Positions 25,154 to 33,396 of a stretch of 44,048 nucleotides of DNA are shown one piece after another. Positions within the stretch are counted from its first letter, which is position 1. Each line of letters begins with the position of its first letter. Under the pieces are notes generated by a model. It saw only the letters and a program-made list of their open reading frames with translations. It was not told the DNA's origin and did not search any database. A program made the position numbers and the translations under genes. The DNA comes from Streptomyces albipurpureus (GTDB taxonomy: Bacteria > Actinomycetota > Actinomycetes > Streptomycetales > Streptomycetaceae): NCBI RefSeq assembly GCF_023701525.1, contig NZ_JAMQAW010000036.1, positions 1 through 44,048 of the forward strand. The letters are read 5' to 3'.

Positions 25154-25708
25154 ATGCGCATTACCGCCCGCTTCGGTGCATGGAGGGCCCGCGCGGGGGA
25201 AGCGTCCGCGATGGCGGCAACGTCATTTCCCGCACCCGGCAGCCCTGAGGCGACGGGGATGACCGGAAGGTGGTTCGGTTCGATGGCCGATGAGGCTCAG
25301 TTGTTCCTGCTCTCCGAGCGGAGTCCGCGGCTCGGTGCCGCGCTCGGCGCTGTGGGGGCGCTGGAGTGCGTGGACACCCCAGCCGTACGCGGCTGGCTCG
25401 ACGCACACCGGATTCCCGCCTCGTCACCGCGGGTCAGGATCGTGCCGGCCGGGTCTGAGGTGCTGATCCCGGACGACGCCGACCGGCTTCCCGTCCCCCT
25501 GAGCGAGGAGGAGATCGAGCGGGTGCACAGCGAGTGCGCACCCCAGTCGATCACCGAGGTGGAGAGCGAGCTGCTGGCCTTCCGGGACACGGCCGAGGAC
25601 TGGGAGGCGCTGGTGCTCCGGGCGCTCACCGCGGGTGTCCCCGCGCCCCGGATCGTGGAGCTGACCGGCCTGGAACCCCAGGACATCGCACGGCTGGCGC
25701 GGAGATGA
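25154..25708 (+). CDS. Uncharacterised Streptomyces protein (DUF6003-like)
   Basis: A 184-residue protein if begun at the ATG at 25154, which has GGGAG upstream. A shorter start at 25283 (MADEAQLFLLSERSPRLG, 141 aa), preceded by GGAAGGTGG, begins where the conserved-looking part does. The body is acidic and alpha-helical and has no membrane segment. Its last 25 residues (AGVPAPRIVELTGLEPQDIARL) resemble a helix-turn-helix or binding helix pair. It looks like a family of small streptomycete proteins of unknown function (DUF6003 from memory, unverified). Being 24 bp after the anti-sigma gene, it may act in the same signalling unit. Confidence 0.7.
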   Translation: MRITARFGAWRARAGEASAMAATSFPAPGSPEATGMTGRWFGSMADEAQLFLLSERSPRLGAALGAVGALECVDTPAVRGWLDAHRIPASSPRVRIVPAGSEVLIPDDADRLPVPLSEEEIERVHSECAPQSITEVESELLAFRDTAEDWEALVLRALTAGVPAPRIVELTGLEPQDIARLARR

Positions 25709-25819
25709 CGGATGGCCGCAGCCAGCGCCCCACCGATCGCCGCCACGCCCCCTGTGAGCACCGGCTGAGTCCGCACCGGCCGTCCGGTGCCACCCCGCGC
25801 CCGGTCACACCGGCGGCCG

Positions 25820-26269
25820 TCAGCGGTGCCGCGGCAGCTTGACCACCGTGACGAAGAAGTCGTCGATCTGCCGGATCGCCTGGATGAACTGGTCGAGGTC
25901 GACCGGCTTGGTGACATAGGCGTTGGCGTGCAGACGGTAGCTGCGCAGGATGTCCTCCTCAGCGGCCGAGGTGGTGAGCACGACCACGGGAATGTGGTTC
26001 AGATCGGGGTCCGACTTGATCTGCTCCAGGACCTGCCGGCCGTCGTACTTGGGCAGGTTGAGATCGAGCAGGATCAGATCGGGGCGCGGGGCGTCGGTGT
26101 GGTCGTTGCGGCGGTAGAGGAAGTCAAGGGCCTCCAGGCCGTCGCGTACGACATGGAGGGTGTTGCCGATCTTGTTGTCCTCGAAGGCCTCCCGCGTCAT
26201 GAGCTCGTCGCCGGCGTCGTCCTCGACCAGGAGGACCTCAACCGGCTGGGTCTGGGGGACAGTGCTCAT
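25820..26269 (-). CDS. Single-domain response regulator, Rcp1-type
   Basis: A 149-residue stand-alone receiver domain with no output. Acidic pocket Glu16-Asp17-Asp18, phospho-acceptor Asp69 (LILLDLNLP), Thr99/Thr100 and Lys121 (VTKPVDLDQF) are all present. The loop LNLPKYDGRQVL and the segment LEALDFLYRRNDH are typical of Rcp1-like partners of phytochrome-type kinases. The start overlaps the kinase stop by 4 bp, so it is co-translated with the kinase that most likely phosphorylates it. It may pass the phosphate on or dock to a target protein. Confidence 0.93.
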   Translation of the reverse strand: MSTVPQTQPVEVLLVEDDAGDELMTREAFEDNKIGNTLHVVRDGLEALDFLYRRNDHTDAPRPDLILLDLNLPKYDGRQVLEQIKSDPDLNHIPVVVLTTSAAEEDILRSYRLHANAYVTKPVDLDQFIQAIRQIDDFFVTVVKLPRHR

Positions 26270-27972
26270 GAGGTGCTTCCTTCGGTGACGGGGACGGAGG
26301 CAGTTGCCGTGGGCGGTGCCGACGGATCGGCCGCGCCGGTGGGTGTGTCGGACGACGCGTCCTCGACGGTCCGCGTGTCCACGGGGAGGGTGAAGAAGAT
26401 ACGGGTGCCCTCGGTGTGCTCGGGGTCGACCCAGATACTGCCACCGTTGTGTTCAATGATCTTCTTGCACAGGGAGAGACCTATACCGGTCCCACTGTAG
26501 GTATCGCGGCTGTGCAGACGCTGGAAGATGACGAACACCTTGTCGGCGAACTCCATCGGGATCCCGATGCCGTTGTCCATGACCGCGAACCGCCAGACGC
26601 CGTTCTCCTCGTCGCGTTCGACGGTGACCGTGATCCGCGGAGCCCGGTCAGGGCTGCGGAACTTGATGGCGTTGCCCAGCAGGTTCTGCCACAACATGGC
26701 GAACAGGGTCGGATCACCCTGGATGGTGGGCAGTTCGGCGAGCTTGTCGATCGTCGCGCCGGAGTCGGCCACCGCGACGGAGAGATCCCGTACGGCCCGG
26801 TCGAAGCTGTCTTCGAGCGCGACGGTCTCGGTGCTGTCGTGGAGCCGCCCCACCCGGGAGAAGGTCAGTAGGTCATTGATCAGGATCTGCATGCGCTTGG
26901 CGCCGTCGACGGCGAAGTTGATGTACTGCGTCCCTCGCTCGTCGAGCTTGTCCCCGTAGCGCCTCTCCAGCAGCTGGCAGAAGGACGCCACCTTGCGCAG
27001 CGGCTCTTGGAGGTCATGCGATGCGACATAGGCGAACTGCTCAAGCTCCGCGTTGGAGCGCTCCAGTTCGACCCGCTGCTCCTCCAAGTCCACGGCCTGC
27101 TGAACGAGCGTGGCCTCGTTCCGCTTCGAGCTGGCCAGCTCGGTGACGACGCGCAGTCGCATGGCTTCGACGGACTCGGTGAGCATCTGCAGATCGGCCG
27201 GACCGCGAATCGGGATGTGGTGGTCGAACTCGCCGTCGGCAACGCGCTGGGAGGCGGCGCGCACGGCGTTGAGGGGGCGGCCCACGGCGTAGTAGATGAG
27301 CACCGCGAGGCCTACCGCCGCGGCCAGGAAGGTGACGAGGATCATCGCGAGGGCCATGTCCTGGTGACCGCGCGCCTCAGTGAGCTCGGTACGCCACTTC
27401 CGGCGCTCCTCCTGGAGTCGGGTCTCCTGGGCGTCGAGGGAGCCGCGCACCTCGTCGAAGGCCAGTTTGCCCGCTTGGGGGGCGCTGACCTCGCCCGTCT
27501 TACGGGCTGCGATGGCGGGGACGGCGAAGTCGCTGCGCCAGGTCTCCGCGGTCCGCTTCACCGCGGCCTGGTCGGCCGCGGGGCCGCGCTCCTGCCCCAT
27601 CAGCTCGCCGAGCCGGGCCTGATGGCGCCTCTCCGCGGCCAGACCCCGGTGGTAGGGCTCCAGCAGATCGTCGTCACCGGTCAGCAAATAGCCCCGTACA
27701 CCGGTCTCCTGGTCCAGCAGGGCCGCCTTGAGCTGGAACGCCTCGGCACGGGCGGGTGCGATGTCATCGACCAGATGGGCGTTGGCCCGCTCGGTCCGGT
27801 CCAGGGCGCTGGTGCCCACACTGGCGGCGATCGCGGCCACCACGCCCATGAGCACCAGGGCGAGCAGGAACCAGGCCTGGACGGTCAGCCCGCGAAAGCC
27901 CTTCCGGGGTCCCTTCCTGCGGGGAGTGGTCGGGGGGCTGGTGGTACCGGGGGTCACGAGTTCTCGTTCCAT
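26266..27972 (-). CDS. CHASE3-HAMP sensor histidine kinase
   Basis: A 568-residue membrane sensor. Transmembrane helices lie at about 33-52 and 208-230. The extracellular CHASE3 domain spans 55-205 (with ALLDQETGVRGYLLTGDDDLLEPY), HAMP about 230-285, a coiled coil 285-315, the phosphoacceptor His319 in YVASHDLQEPLRKVASF, N-box Asn434, and ATP-lid motifs DNGIG (466-470) and GTGIG (494-498). The kinase core is close to those of cyanobacterial/bacterial phytochromes, but there is no GAF/PHY photosensor; the input is through CHASE3, ligand unknown. It overlaps the phosphatase gene by 19 bp and the regulator gene by 4 bp. The tail after 535 is disordered. Confidence 0.94.
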   Translation of the reverse strand: MERELVTPGTTSPPTTPRRKGPRKGFRGLTVQAWFLLALVLMGVVAAIAASVGTSALDRTERANAHLVDDIAPARAEAFQLKAALLDQETGVRGYLLTGDDDLLEPYHRGLAAERRHQARLGELMGQERGPAADQAAVKRTAETWRSDFAVPAIAARKTGEVSAPQAGKLAFDEVRGSLDAQETRLQEERRKWRTELTEARGHQDMALAMILVTFLAAAVGLAVLIYYAVGRPLNAVRAASQRVADGEFDHHIPIRGPADLQMLTESVEAMRLRVVTELASSKRNEATLVQQAVDLEEQRVELERSNAELEQFAYVASHDLQEPLRKVASFCQLLERRYGDKLDERGTQYINFAVDGAKRMQILINDLLTFSRVGRLHDSTETVALEDSFDRAVRDLSVAVADSGATIDKLAELPTIQGDPTLFAMLWQNLLGNAIKFRSPDRAPRITVTVERDEENGVWRFAVMDNGIGIPMEFADKVFVIFQRLHSRDTYSGTGIGLSLCKKIIEHNGGSIWVDPEHTEGTRIFFTLPVDTRTVEDASSDTPTGAADPSAPPTATASVPVTEGSTS

Positions 27973-29255
27973 TCCAGGTGCAGGACCGCGATGTCATCGG
28001 ATGGGCCACCGGCCTCCGCGGCCAGGAACTTCGCGGTGTTGAGGAGCACGTTGACGAATTCGTCGGCGGGCAGGTCGCGGTGCTGCCGGGCGATGTCGAG
28101 CAGTCCGTCCTCGCCCAGGCGCTCGGGGCCGGTCCCGGTCTTCCCCTCGATCAGACCGTCCGTGTAGAGGATGACCGAGCCTCCGCGGGGGACGCCTACC
28201 TGGGCGACGGGCCACTGCGCCGACTTGGGCAGCAGCCCCAGCACGGGCCCTGGCGGGACCTCTTCCAGCCTTACGTCAGCGGGGGTGCGGACCAGGAAGC
28301 CCGGGTGCCCGGCCCGCATCACCTCAATCGTCCGCTCGCCCCTGCTGAGGGTGAGGCTGGTCAGGGACGCGAAGATCTCCGGGCCCGAGCGCTCGGCGAC
28401 AAGGACCTGTTCCAGCAGTTCGAGCAGTTGCTGACCACGTGTGCCGGCGAGGACGAAGGAGCGCCAGGCCACCCGGAGGCAGACGCCCAGGGCGGCCTCG
28501 TAGGGGCCGTGTCCTGATACGTCTCCGACGACGGCGTGGGTCATGCCGTCATGGGTCTGGACGACGTCGTAGAAGTCCCCACCGAGCAGCGCCTGGGCCC
28601 GTCCCGGCTGATAGCGGGCGGAGATCTGGACGCTGCCGTCGAGGAGCAGGGGGGTGGGGAGCAGGCCCCGCTCCAGTCGGCTGTTCTCCTCGGCGCGCAG
28701 CCGCTCGGCCTGAAGGGCCGCGGCTGACTGCTCGGTGTGCTTGCGCTGGATGGCGTAGCGGACGGCCCGGACGAAGAGATCGGGTTCCAGTCGGCCTTTG
28801 ACCAGGTAGTCCTGGGCACCGGCGGCGACGGCGGCTAGCCCTGCCTCTTCCTCGGCGAGGCCGGTGAGCACCACCACGGCAGCGCTGTCGGCGACCGCGA
28901 TGACCTTCTCCAGCGCTTCGAGCCCCTGGGCGTCCGGAAGGTGGAGGTCAAGCAGCACGCACTGGGGGCGCTCGGCCTTCAACAGGGGCAGCGCGTCCGC
29001 GAGGGATCGGGCCCACTGAAGGTCGAGGGTCACACCGCTGTCGGCGACGAGTTCGTCGACCAGCAGCGCGTCGCCCGCATCGTCCTCGATGAGCAGGACC
29101 GAGGGACGGCCCCCGCTCCACAGCACCCGGGAAGGGTCTTTGGCCGCCTGCGGCCGGGCGGCCCGTGTGCGCCCTTCCCTGGGCAGTTGCTGCGGTACGG
29201 CGACGATCTGTCTGCTGCTGTCGGGCACAGAGGTCTCACGGTGACTGGTCCCCAT
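27954..29255 (-). CDS. Receiver-PP2C (SpoIIE/RsbU-type) phosphatase
   Basis: A 433-residue fusion. A receiver domain at about 52-172 has Asp103 (VLLDLHLP) as acceptor and Lys153 (LVKGRLEP). A short coiled coil (172-200) leads to a PP2C-type serine phosphatase at about 210-430 with GGDFYDVV (225-232), GDVSGHGPYEAA (244-255) and the final GGPSDDIAVL. The family dephosphorylates anti-anti-sigma factors, so phosphorylation from a kinase would control a partner-switch. The ATG at 29255 is chosen with GAGGAG upstream; a GTG at 29285 is possible. It is the first gene of a three-gene overlapping operon. Confidence 0.92.
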   Translation of the reverse strand: MGTSHRETSVPDSSRQIVAVPQQLPREGRTRAARPQAAKDPSRVLWSGGRPSVLLIEDDAGDALLVDELVADSGVTLDLQWARSLADALPLLKAERPQCVLLDLHLPDAQGLEALEKVIAVADSAAVVVLTGLAEEEAGLAAVAAGAQDYLVKGRLEPDLFVRAVRYAIQRKHTEQSAAALQAERLRAEENSRLERGLLPTPLLLDGSVQISARYQPGRAQALLGGDFYDVVQTHDGMTHAVVGDVSGHGPYEAALGVCLRVAWRSFVLAGTRGQQLLELLEQVLVAERSGPEIFASLTSLTLSRGERTIEVMRAGHPGFLVRTPADVRLEEVPPGPVLGLLPKSAQWPVAQVGVPRGGSVILYTDGLIEGKTGTGPERLGEDGLLDIARQHRDLPADEFVNVLLNTAKFLAAEAGGPSDDIAVLHLEWNENS

Positions 29256-29285
29256 GGGCAGGGCGTCTCCTCTCGCGGCGGGCAC

Positions 29286-29842
29286 TCCAGCTCACGGGGT
29301 CGCGGGGGTGCGTCCACACTGAGGCCATCGAACCATTGACCTGAAACAATATTTCACGCCTGAAACCTCGGCTGGGGGAATGCCCTCCCGCCCAGCATCT
29401 CGTGAGCATGCCCACCATCCCCGTGTGGGGTCGACTCAGGCACCAGGCGATGGGATCAGAACGGCCGGCCCACCATAGGGGGCCGGGCGGGGAAAAGGGA
29501 GACAGAGAACCACCTGGGGAGCGGTGTGCACCAGGGACGCACAGGTCAGGAAGGACGACAGGGCACCTTCCCCTTCTCGGCCGGATAACGCATGCGGCGG
29601 GCGGCAACTGCCCGACCGGATGCGTCCTCCCCATCCGTGGGATGTATCACCATCGCCCGGCGAGCGGCCAAGGGGGCATCAGCCTCCGATGACCCGGGAT
29701 CGAACCATCTGCGCGACCACGCACGACACCCCAGGAGACACGGGACGACCACTGGCTGAAGACCCTCCCAGAGAAGACCTGGGACACCCCCGCGCCGGGT
29801 CGGGCGACTCGGCTGGCGGATACCTCGGCTGGGAGATGCCGA
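29286..29842. other. 557-bp gap without a supported gene
   Basis: No reading frame here shows family similarity or good codon bias. Visible elements are a pair of CCTGAAAC repeats (29340-29347, 29359-29366) flanking AT-rich AATATTTCACG, which is a likely promoter area for the phosphatase operon, and an imperfect hairpin at about 29588-29622. A small RNA cannot be excluded. Confidence 0.5.
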
Positions 29843-29877
29843 AGGGCTTCAGATGCCCGACCGGCATCTGAAGCCCT
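29843..29877 (-). terminator. Terminator of the ABC exporter operon
   Basis: Perfect 15-bp inverted repeat (AGGGCTTCAGATGCC at 29843-29857, complement at 29863-29877) with a five-base loop, 31 bases after the permease stop on the minus strand. Confidence 0.8.
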
Positions 29878-29907
29878 CGACCCGTGCACCCCGTCCGCTT
29901 CTTCGGA

Positions 29908-32361
29908 TCACACTCCTGTGCCGCGCATCGCCGCCCGCGCCGGAAGTGCCGTCGCCCCCAGGGCGAGCACCGCGATGGCCGCCACGAACGACCCGTACAC
30001 CAGCGGGGGCACATAGGGCGCCTCACCGGTCAGCCCCTTCATCATCGGGATCAGGGTCGCCAGGGCGATGGCCGAGCCCAGCACCACACCGGCGCCCGTC
30101 ACCAGCAGCGCCTCCCAGCGGATCATCCCCATCACCTGGCGGCGCGTGGAGCCGATCAGCCGCAGCATGCCCAGCTCACGGCGGCGATCGAGCACCGTCA
30201 TCACCAGGGTGTTGGCCGCCGCGATGGCCGCGAAGCCGCCGAGGATGGCCGCCATGGTCCGGTTGCCCCAGGCGCCCACCTCCCGCTCCGTGTTCTGGGC
30301 CGAGGCGTAGTCGCCCCGGTCGCGGACCGTGCCGAGGGCGGCGAGCCGCTCGGCCGCCTCCGGGGTGCCGCGTACCAGCAGGTCGTTCGGGTAGGGCGAG
30401 GTGACTCGGCCCGACAGGTCGGCCGCGGTCATGGTGACGTCGGAGAAGCCAAGGCCCCTGCCGTACGTCGCGACGATCTCGGGCTTGGCCTGGGTGCCGT
30501 CCGGCAGCCGGATCTCCAAGCGGTCTCCGATGCCCACACCGGCCCCATCGGCCACGGCGGCGTCCACCGCGATCCTTCCGGGTGCGAGCGCCCCCATCGA
30601 ACCCTTGCGGACGTCAAGGTCCTGCACCTCGGTCAGCGCGGCCGGGTCACCGTGCAGGCCCTGAACGGATGCCGTCCGCCAGGAGACATCCCCCGCCGTC
30701 GCGGACGACACCAGAACCGAGGTCCGGACCAGGCCGACCGCCGCGGAGACACCGGGGACGCGTTCGGCCCGCTCGGCCGCGTCCATCGGCAGCCCACCCG
30801 GTGCGCTCACCAGGTGGTCGGCCGACATACCCGCCCGCTGCTGCTCCTCGGCGGCCCGGTCGGTACTGGTCTGAAGGAAGATCAGCACCGAGGAGAAGGA
30901 CATCGCCAGCACGATCGGAGTCATCGCGGAGGCGAGCCTGCGGGAGTTGGTGCGGGAGTTGGCGGCGGCCAGCGAGGCCGAGGCGCCGGCCGCGCGCAGC
31001 GGAAGGCCGAAGAGTCCCGCACAGGCCCGGGCGATCAGCGGTCCGAGCAGGGCGACGGCGAGCATAAAGCTCATCACCACACCGAGTGCGGTGTTGGCCG
31101 CGTCCTCGCCGGAGGCGCTCGCCGAGATACCGGTGAGCACCACTCCCCCGGCCAGCGCGGCGATTCCCAGCGGGGTACGGACCTTGCCGAAGCCGACCCG
31201 TTCGACGGCCGCGTCGGCCAGCGCCTCACCGGGCTTGATCTTCGCTGGGCGGCGGGCCGCTGCCCAGCCGGCGAGCAGCGCGGTGACCAGGCAGGAGGCG
31301 ACGGCGATCGACAACGGGAGCGGTGAGACGGCGAGTTCGACGGCCTGGGGGACGGCGCCCTTCTCCTTGAGCTGACCGAACCACCAGCTCGCCAGCGCCA
31401 CTCCGGGCACACAGCCGATCACCCCCGCGAGCGGGGCCACCAGCAACCCCTCGGTGGCGATGGTTCGGCGGATCTGGCGCGGGGTCGCGCCGATCGCCCG
31501 CAATAGGGCGAACTCCCGCCGGCGCAGCCCGACCGAGAGCGCGACCGTGCCGGCCGCGGTGAACACCGCGACCATGGTGGCGATTCCGCCGAAGGACGCA
31601 CCGAGCGCGATCAGTGCTTCCTTCGCCATGCCGAGGGAGAGGTCCTCCACCTCGCCCCTGGTTTCCTTGGTACGGATCTTGGCCTTGCCGTCCACCGCCT
31701 TGCGGACCTCCCCGGAGAGCTGGCCCGGTGAGACACCGTCCTTGGGCAGGACCGCGATCGCGTCCAGCTTCCCCGGGTGCCCGGAGAGCCCCACGGCCTG
31801 CGCTGTGCTGAACCAGGCGCCATCGCCCCGGGCCACTCCGGAGACCCGGAACTCACGCTCCCCCACCGGGGTTTCCAGCCTGACCCGTTGGCCGACCTTC
31901 GCGCCGCCCTCGCCGAGGACCACCTCACCGGTGCGGGGCGCGGCTCCCTCGGTCAACCGCGTACCGGTGAAGGCCGTCGCGTCCCATCCCTGGGCCGACA
32001 GGGGTGCTTTGTCCCGCTGAACGGGGAACACCACATCGCCGATGGCCGCCGCGACGCCGGGGGCCGCGGCCACGGCCGGTAGGAGCGAGTCATCCACCCT
32101 GGCCTTGTCGGGGATCTGGGCGTACTCGGTGGACTTCTCCTCGCCCGATCCGAAGGTGTGGCGGATCTGCTGGTCGGCGGCGACCACCACGGGCGCCTTC
32201 TCGTACCGGGCCGCCGGCACCTCGGCGCGGACACCGGTCTCCAGCATGATTCCGCAGGCGGAGACGATCACGGCCGTCATCATCAGCGCGACGAAGGTGC
32301 CGATGAACGCCGAAGGCTTGAAGCGAATCGCGGCCCGTGCCAGGCCGTTGGGGGCGAACAT
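29908..32361 (-). CDS. FtsX/MacB-like ABC transporter permease
   Basis: An 817-residue permease made of two FtsX-type halves. An N-terminal helix (about 18-38) is followed by a large extracellular domain (40-250). Then come three helices at about 260-365 containing RRREFALLRAIGATPRQIRRTI, a middle pair near 395-445, a short linker helix near 480, a second extracellular domain (500-680) and three final helices with DRRRELGMLRLIGSTRRQVMGM. The paired LLRAIGA/LRLIGST motifs are the ATPase-coupling segments of this family. It exports peptides, lipids or drugs by a mechanotransmission-like action; the substrate is unknown. Start and ATPase stop overlap by one base (TGATG). Confidence 0.92.
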   Translation of the reverse strand: MFAPNGLARAAIRFKPSAFIGTFVALMMTAVIVSACGIMLETGVRAEVPAARYEKAPVVVAADQQIRHTFGSGEEKSTEYAQIPDKARVDDSLLPAVAAAPGVAAAIGDVVFPVQRDKAPLSAQGWDATAFTGTRLTEGAAPRTGEVVLGEGGAKVGQRVRLETPVGEREFRVSGVARGDGAWFSTAQAVGLSGHPGKLDAIAVLPKDGVSPGQLSGEVRKAVDGKAKIRTKETRGEVEDLSLGMAKEALIALGASFGGIATMVAVFTAAGTVALSVGLRRREFALLRAIGATPRQIRRTIATEGLLVAPLAGVIGCVPGVALASWWFGQLKEKGAVPQAVELAVSPLPLSIAVASCLVTALLAGWAAARRPAKIKPGEALADAAVERVGFGKVRTPLGIAALAGGVVLTGISASASGEDAANTALGVVMSFMLAVALLGPLIARACAGLFGLPLRAAGASASLAAANSRTNSRRLASAMTPIVLAMSFSSVLIFLQTSTDRAAEEQQRAGMSADHLVSAPGGLPMDAAERAERVPGVSAAVGLVRTSVLVSSATAGDVSWRTASVQGLHGDPAALTEVQDLDVRKGSMGALAPGRIAVDAAVADGAGVGIGDRLEIRLPDGTQAKPEIVATYGRGLGFSDVTMTAADLSGRVTSPYPNDLLVRGTPEAAERLAALGTVRDRGDYASAQNTEREVGAWGNRTMAAILGGFAAIAAANTLVMTVLDRRRELGMLRLIGSTRRQVMGMIRWEALLVTGAGVVLGSAIALATLIPMMKGLTGEAPYVPPLVYGSFVAAIAVLALGATALPARAAMRGTGV

Positions 32362-33191
32362 CAGGCCACGGCTCCGGCGTACGAGGGGGCGGGGGCGGTC
32401 AGATGGCGCATCCGGTCCGCGATCGTCGCCGGGTCCGCCCGGGTGAGGCTGTCGACGATCGAACCGTCGGCGAGGAAGAGCACCCGGTCCGCGTAGGCCG
32501 CGGCGACCGGGTCGTGGGTGACCATCACCACGGTCGCGCCGAGGCCATTCACGGCCGAGCGCAGCAGGTTGAGCACTTCGGCGGCGGTGGTGGTGTCCAG
32601 AGCGCCGGTCGGCTCATCGGCGAAGACCACATCGGGCTGGGTGACCAACGCCCGTGCCAACGCCACTCGCTGCTGCTGGCCACCGGAGAGTTCGGAGGGC
32701 CTGCGCCCGCCCTTGTCACCGAGGCCGACCTGTGTCAGCACCTCGGCGGCCCGGCGCCGATCGAGTCGGGCGCCCGCGAGTCGCATGGGCAGCAGCACGT
32801 TCTGTTCGACCGTGAGCGACGGCAGCAGATTGAACGCCTGGAAGACGAAGCCCAGCCGGGTGCGGCGCAGCAGGGTGAGCTTGTTCTCGCTCATCCCGGT
32901 GATCTCGGTCCCGCCGAGGCGTACGGACCCCTCGGTGGGGCGGTCAAGTCCGGCCGCGCACTGGAGGAAGGTGGACTTCCCGGAGCCGGAAGGGCCCATG
33001 ACCGCGGTGAAGGTGCCGCGCGGCAGGACGAGGTCGATCCCGCGCAGGGCGTGGACGACACCTCGGCGGCTGCCGTACTGGCGGCGTACGCCACGGAGCT
33101 CGACCGCCGCCGAACCGTCCTGACCGTAGCCGCCGGGGGCCGCTCCCGATGTCTCCGACTCGTTCCGCCGCTTGCTGCGCCGCAGCCCCAT
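32361..33191 (-). CDS. ABC transporter ATP-binding protein, MacB/LolD type
   Basis: A 276-residue nucleotide-binding subunit with Walker A GPSGSGKST, signature LSGGQQQRVALARAL, Walker B VVFADEPTGALD and the switch His in MVTHDPVAAAYADRV. A charged Arg/Lys/Ser leader precedes the domain. The ATG at 33191 has GGAG six bases upstream; the in-frame TTG at 33224 is less likely. It is first gene of a two-gene exporter operon, with the permease coupled by a TGATG junction. A 12-bp inverted repeat lies just upstream and may be an operator. Confidence 0.94.
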   Translation of the reverse strand: MGLRRSKRRNESETSGAAPGGYGQDGSAAVELRGVRRQYGSRRGVVHALRGIDLVLPRGTFTAVMGPSGSGKSTFLQCAAGLDRPTEGSVRLGGTEITGMSENKLTLLRRTRLGFVFQAFNLLPSLTVEQNVLLPMRLAGARLDRRRAAEVLTQVGLGDKGGRRPSELSGGQQQRVALARALVTQPDVVFADEPTGALDTTTAAEVLNLLRSAVNGLGATVVMVTHDPVAAAYADRVLFLADGSIVDSLTRADPATIADRMRHLTAPAPSYAGAVA

Positions 33192-33216
33192 GTCTTCTCC
33201 GCCTTCGATAACTGTG

Positions 33217-33275
33217 CTGGTCAACGCCTTAGACGCTACGGATCAAGGGGGCAGGGCAGCCATGGCGTTGACCAG
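33217..33275. promoter_or_regulatory. Long-spaced inverted repeat upstream of the ABC operon
   Basis: CTGGTCAACGCC (33217-33228) and GGCGTTGACCAG (33264-33275) are exact complements separated by 35 bases. The outer arm is 26 bases from the ATPase start. TTGACC within each arm resembles a -35 hexamer. The spacing suits two dimers bound on each side of a promoter, or a looped or cruciform structure. No regulator gene is adjacent. Confidence 0.5.
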
Positions 33276-33396
33276 TCGATCCGGGGTGGGGCTGCCCCTA
33301 CCAAGGGGCCGGCGGCAGGCACCCGCGACAGACGCAATAGTTGCAATGTCAATCATTTGGTAAACTAATTACTGACGGTTTCTTGACGGCTCCTTG

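Noticed and set aside
27007..28167. 386-codon plus-strand frame opposite the kinase and phosphatase
   Set aside because: Shadow of the overlapping signalling genes.
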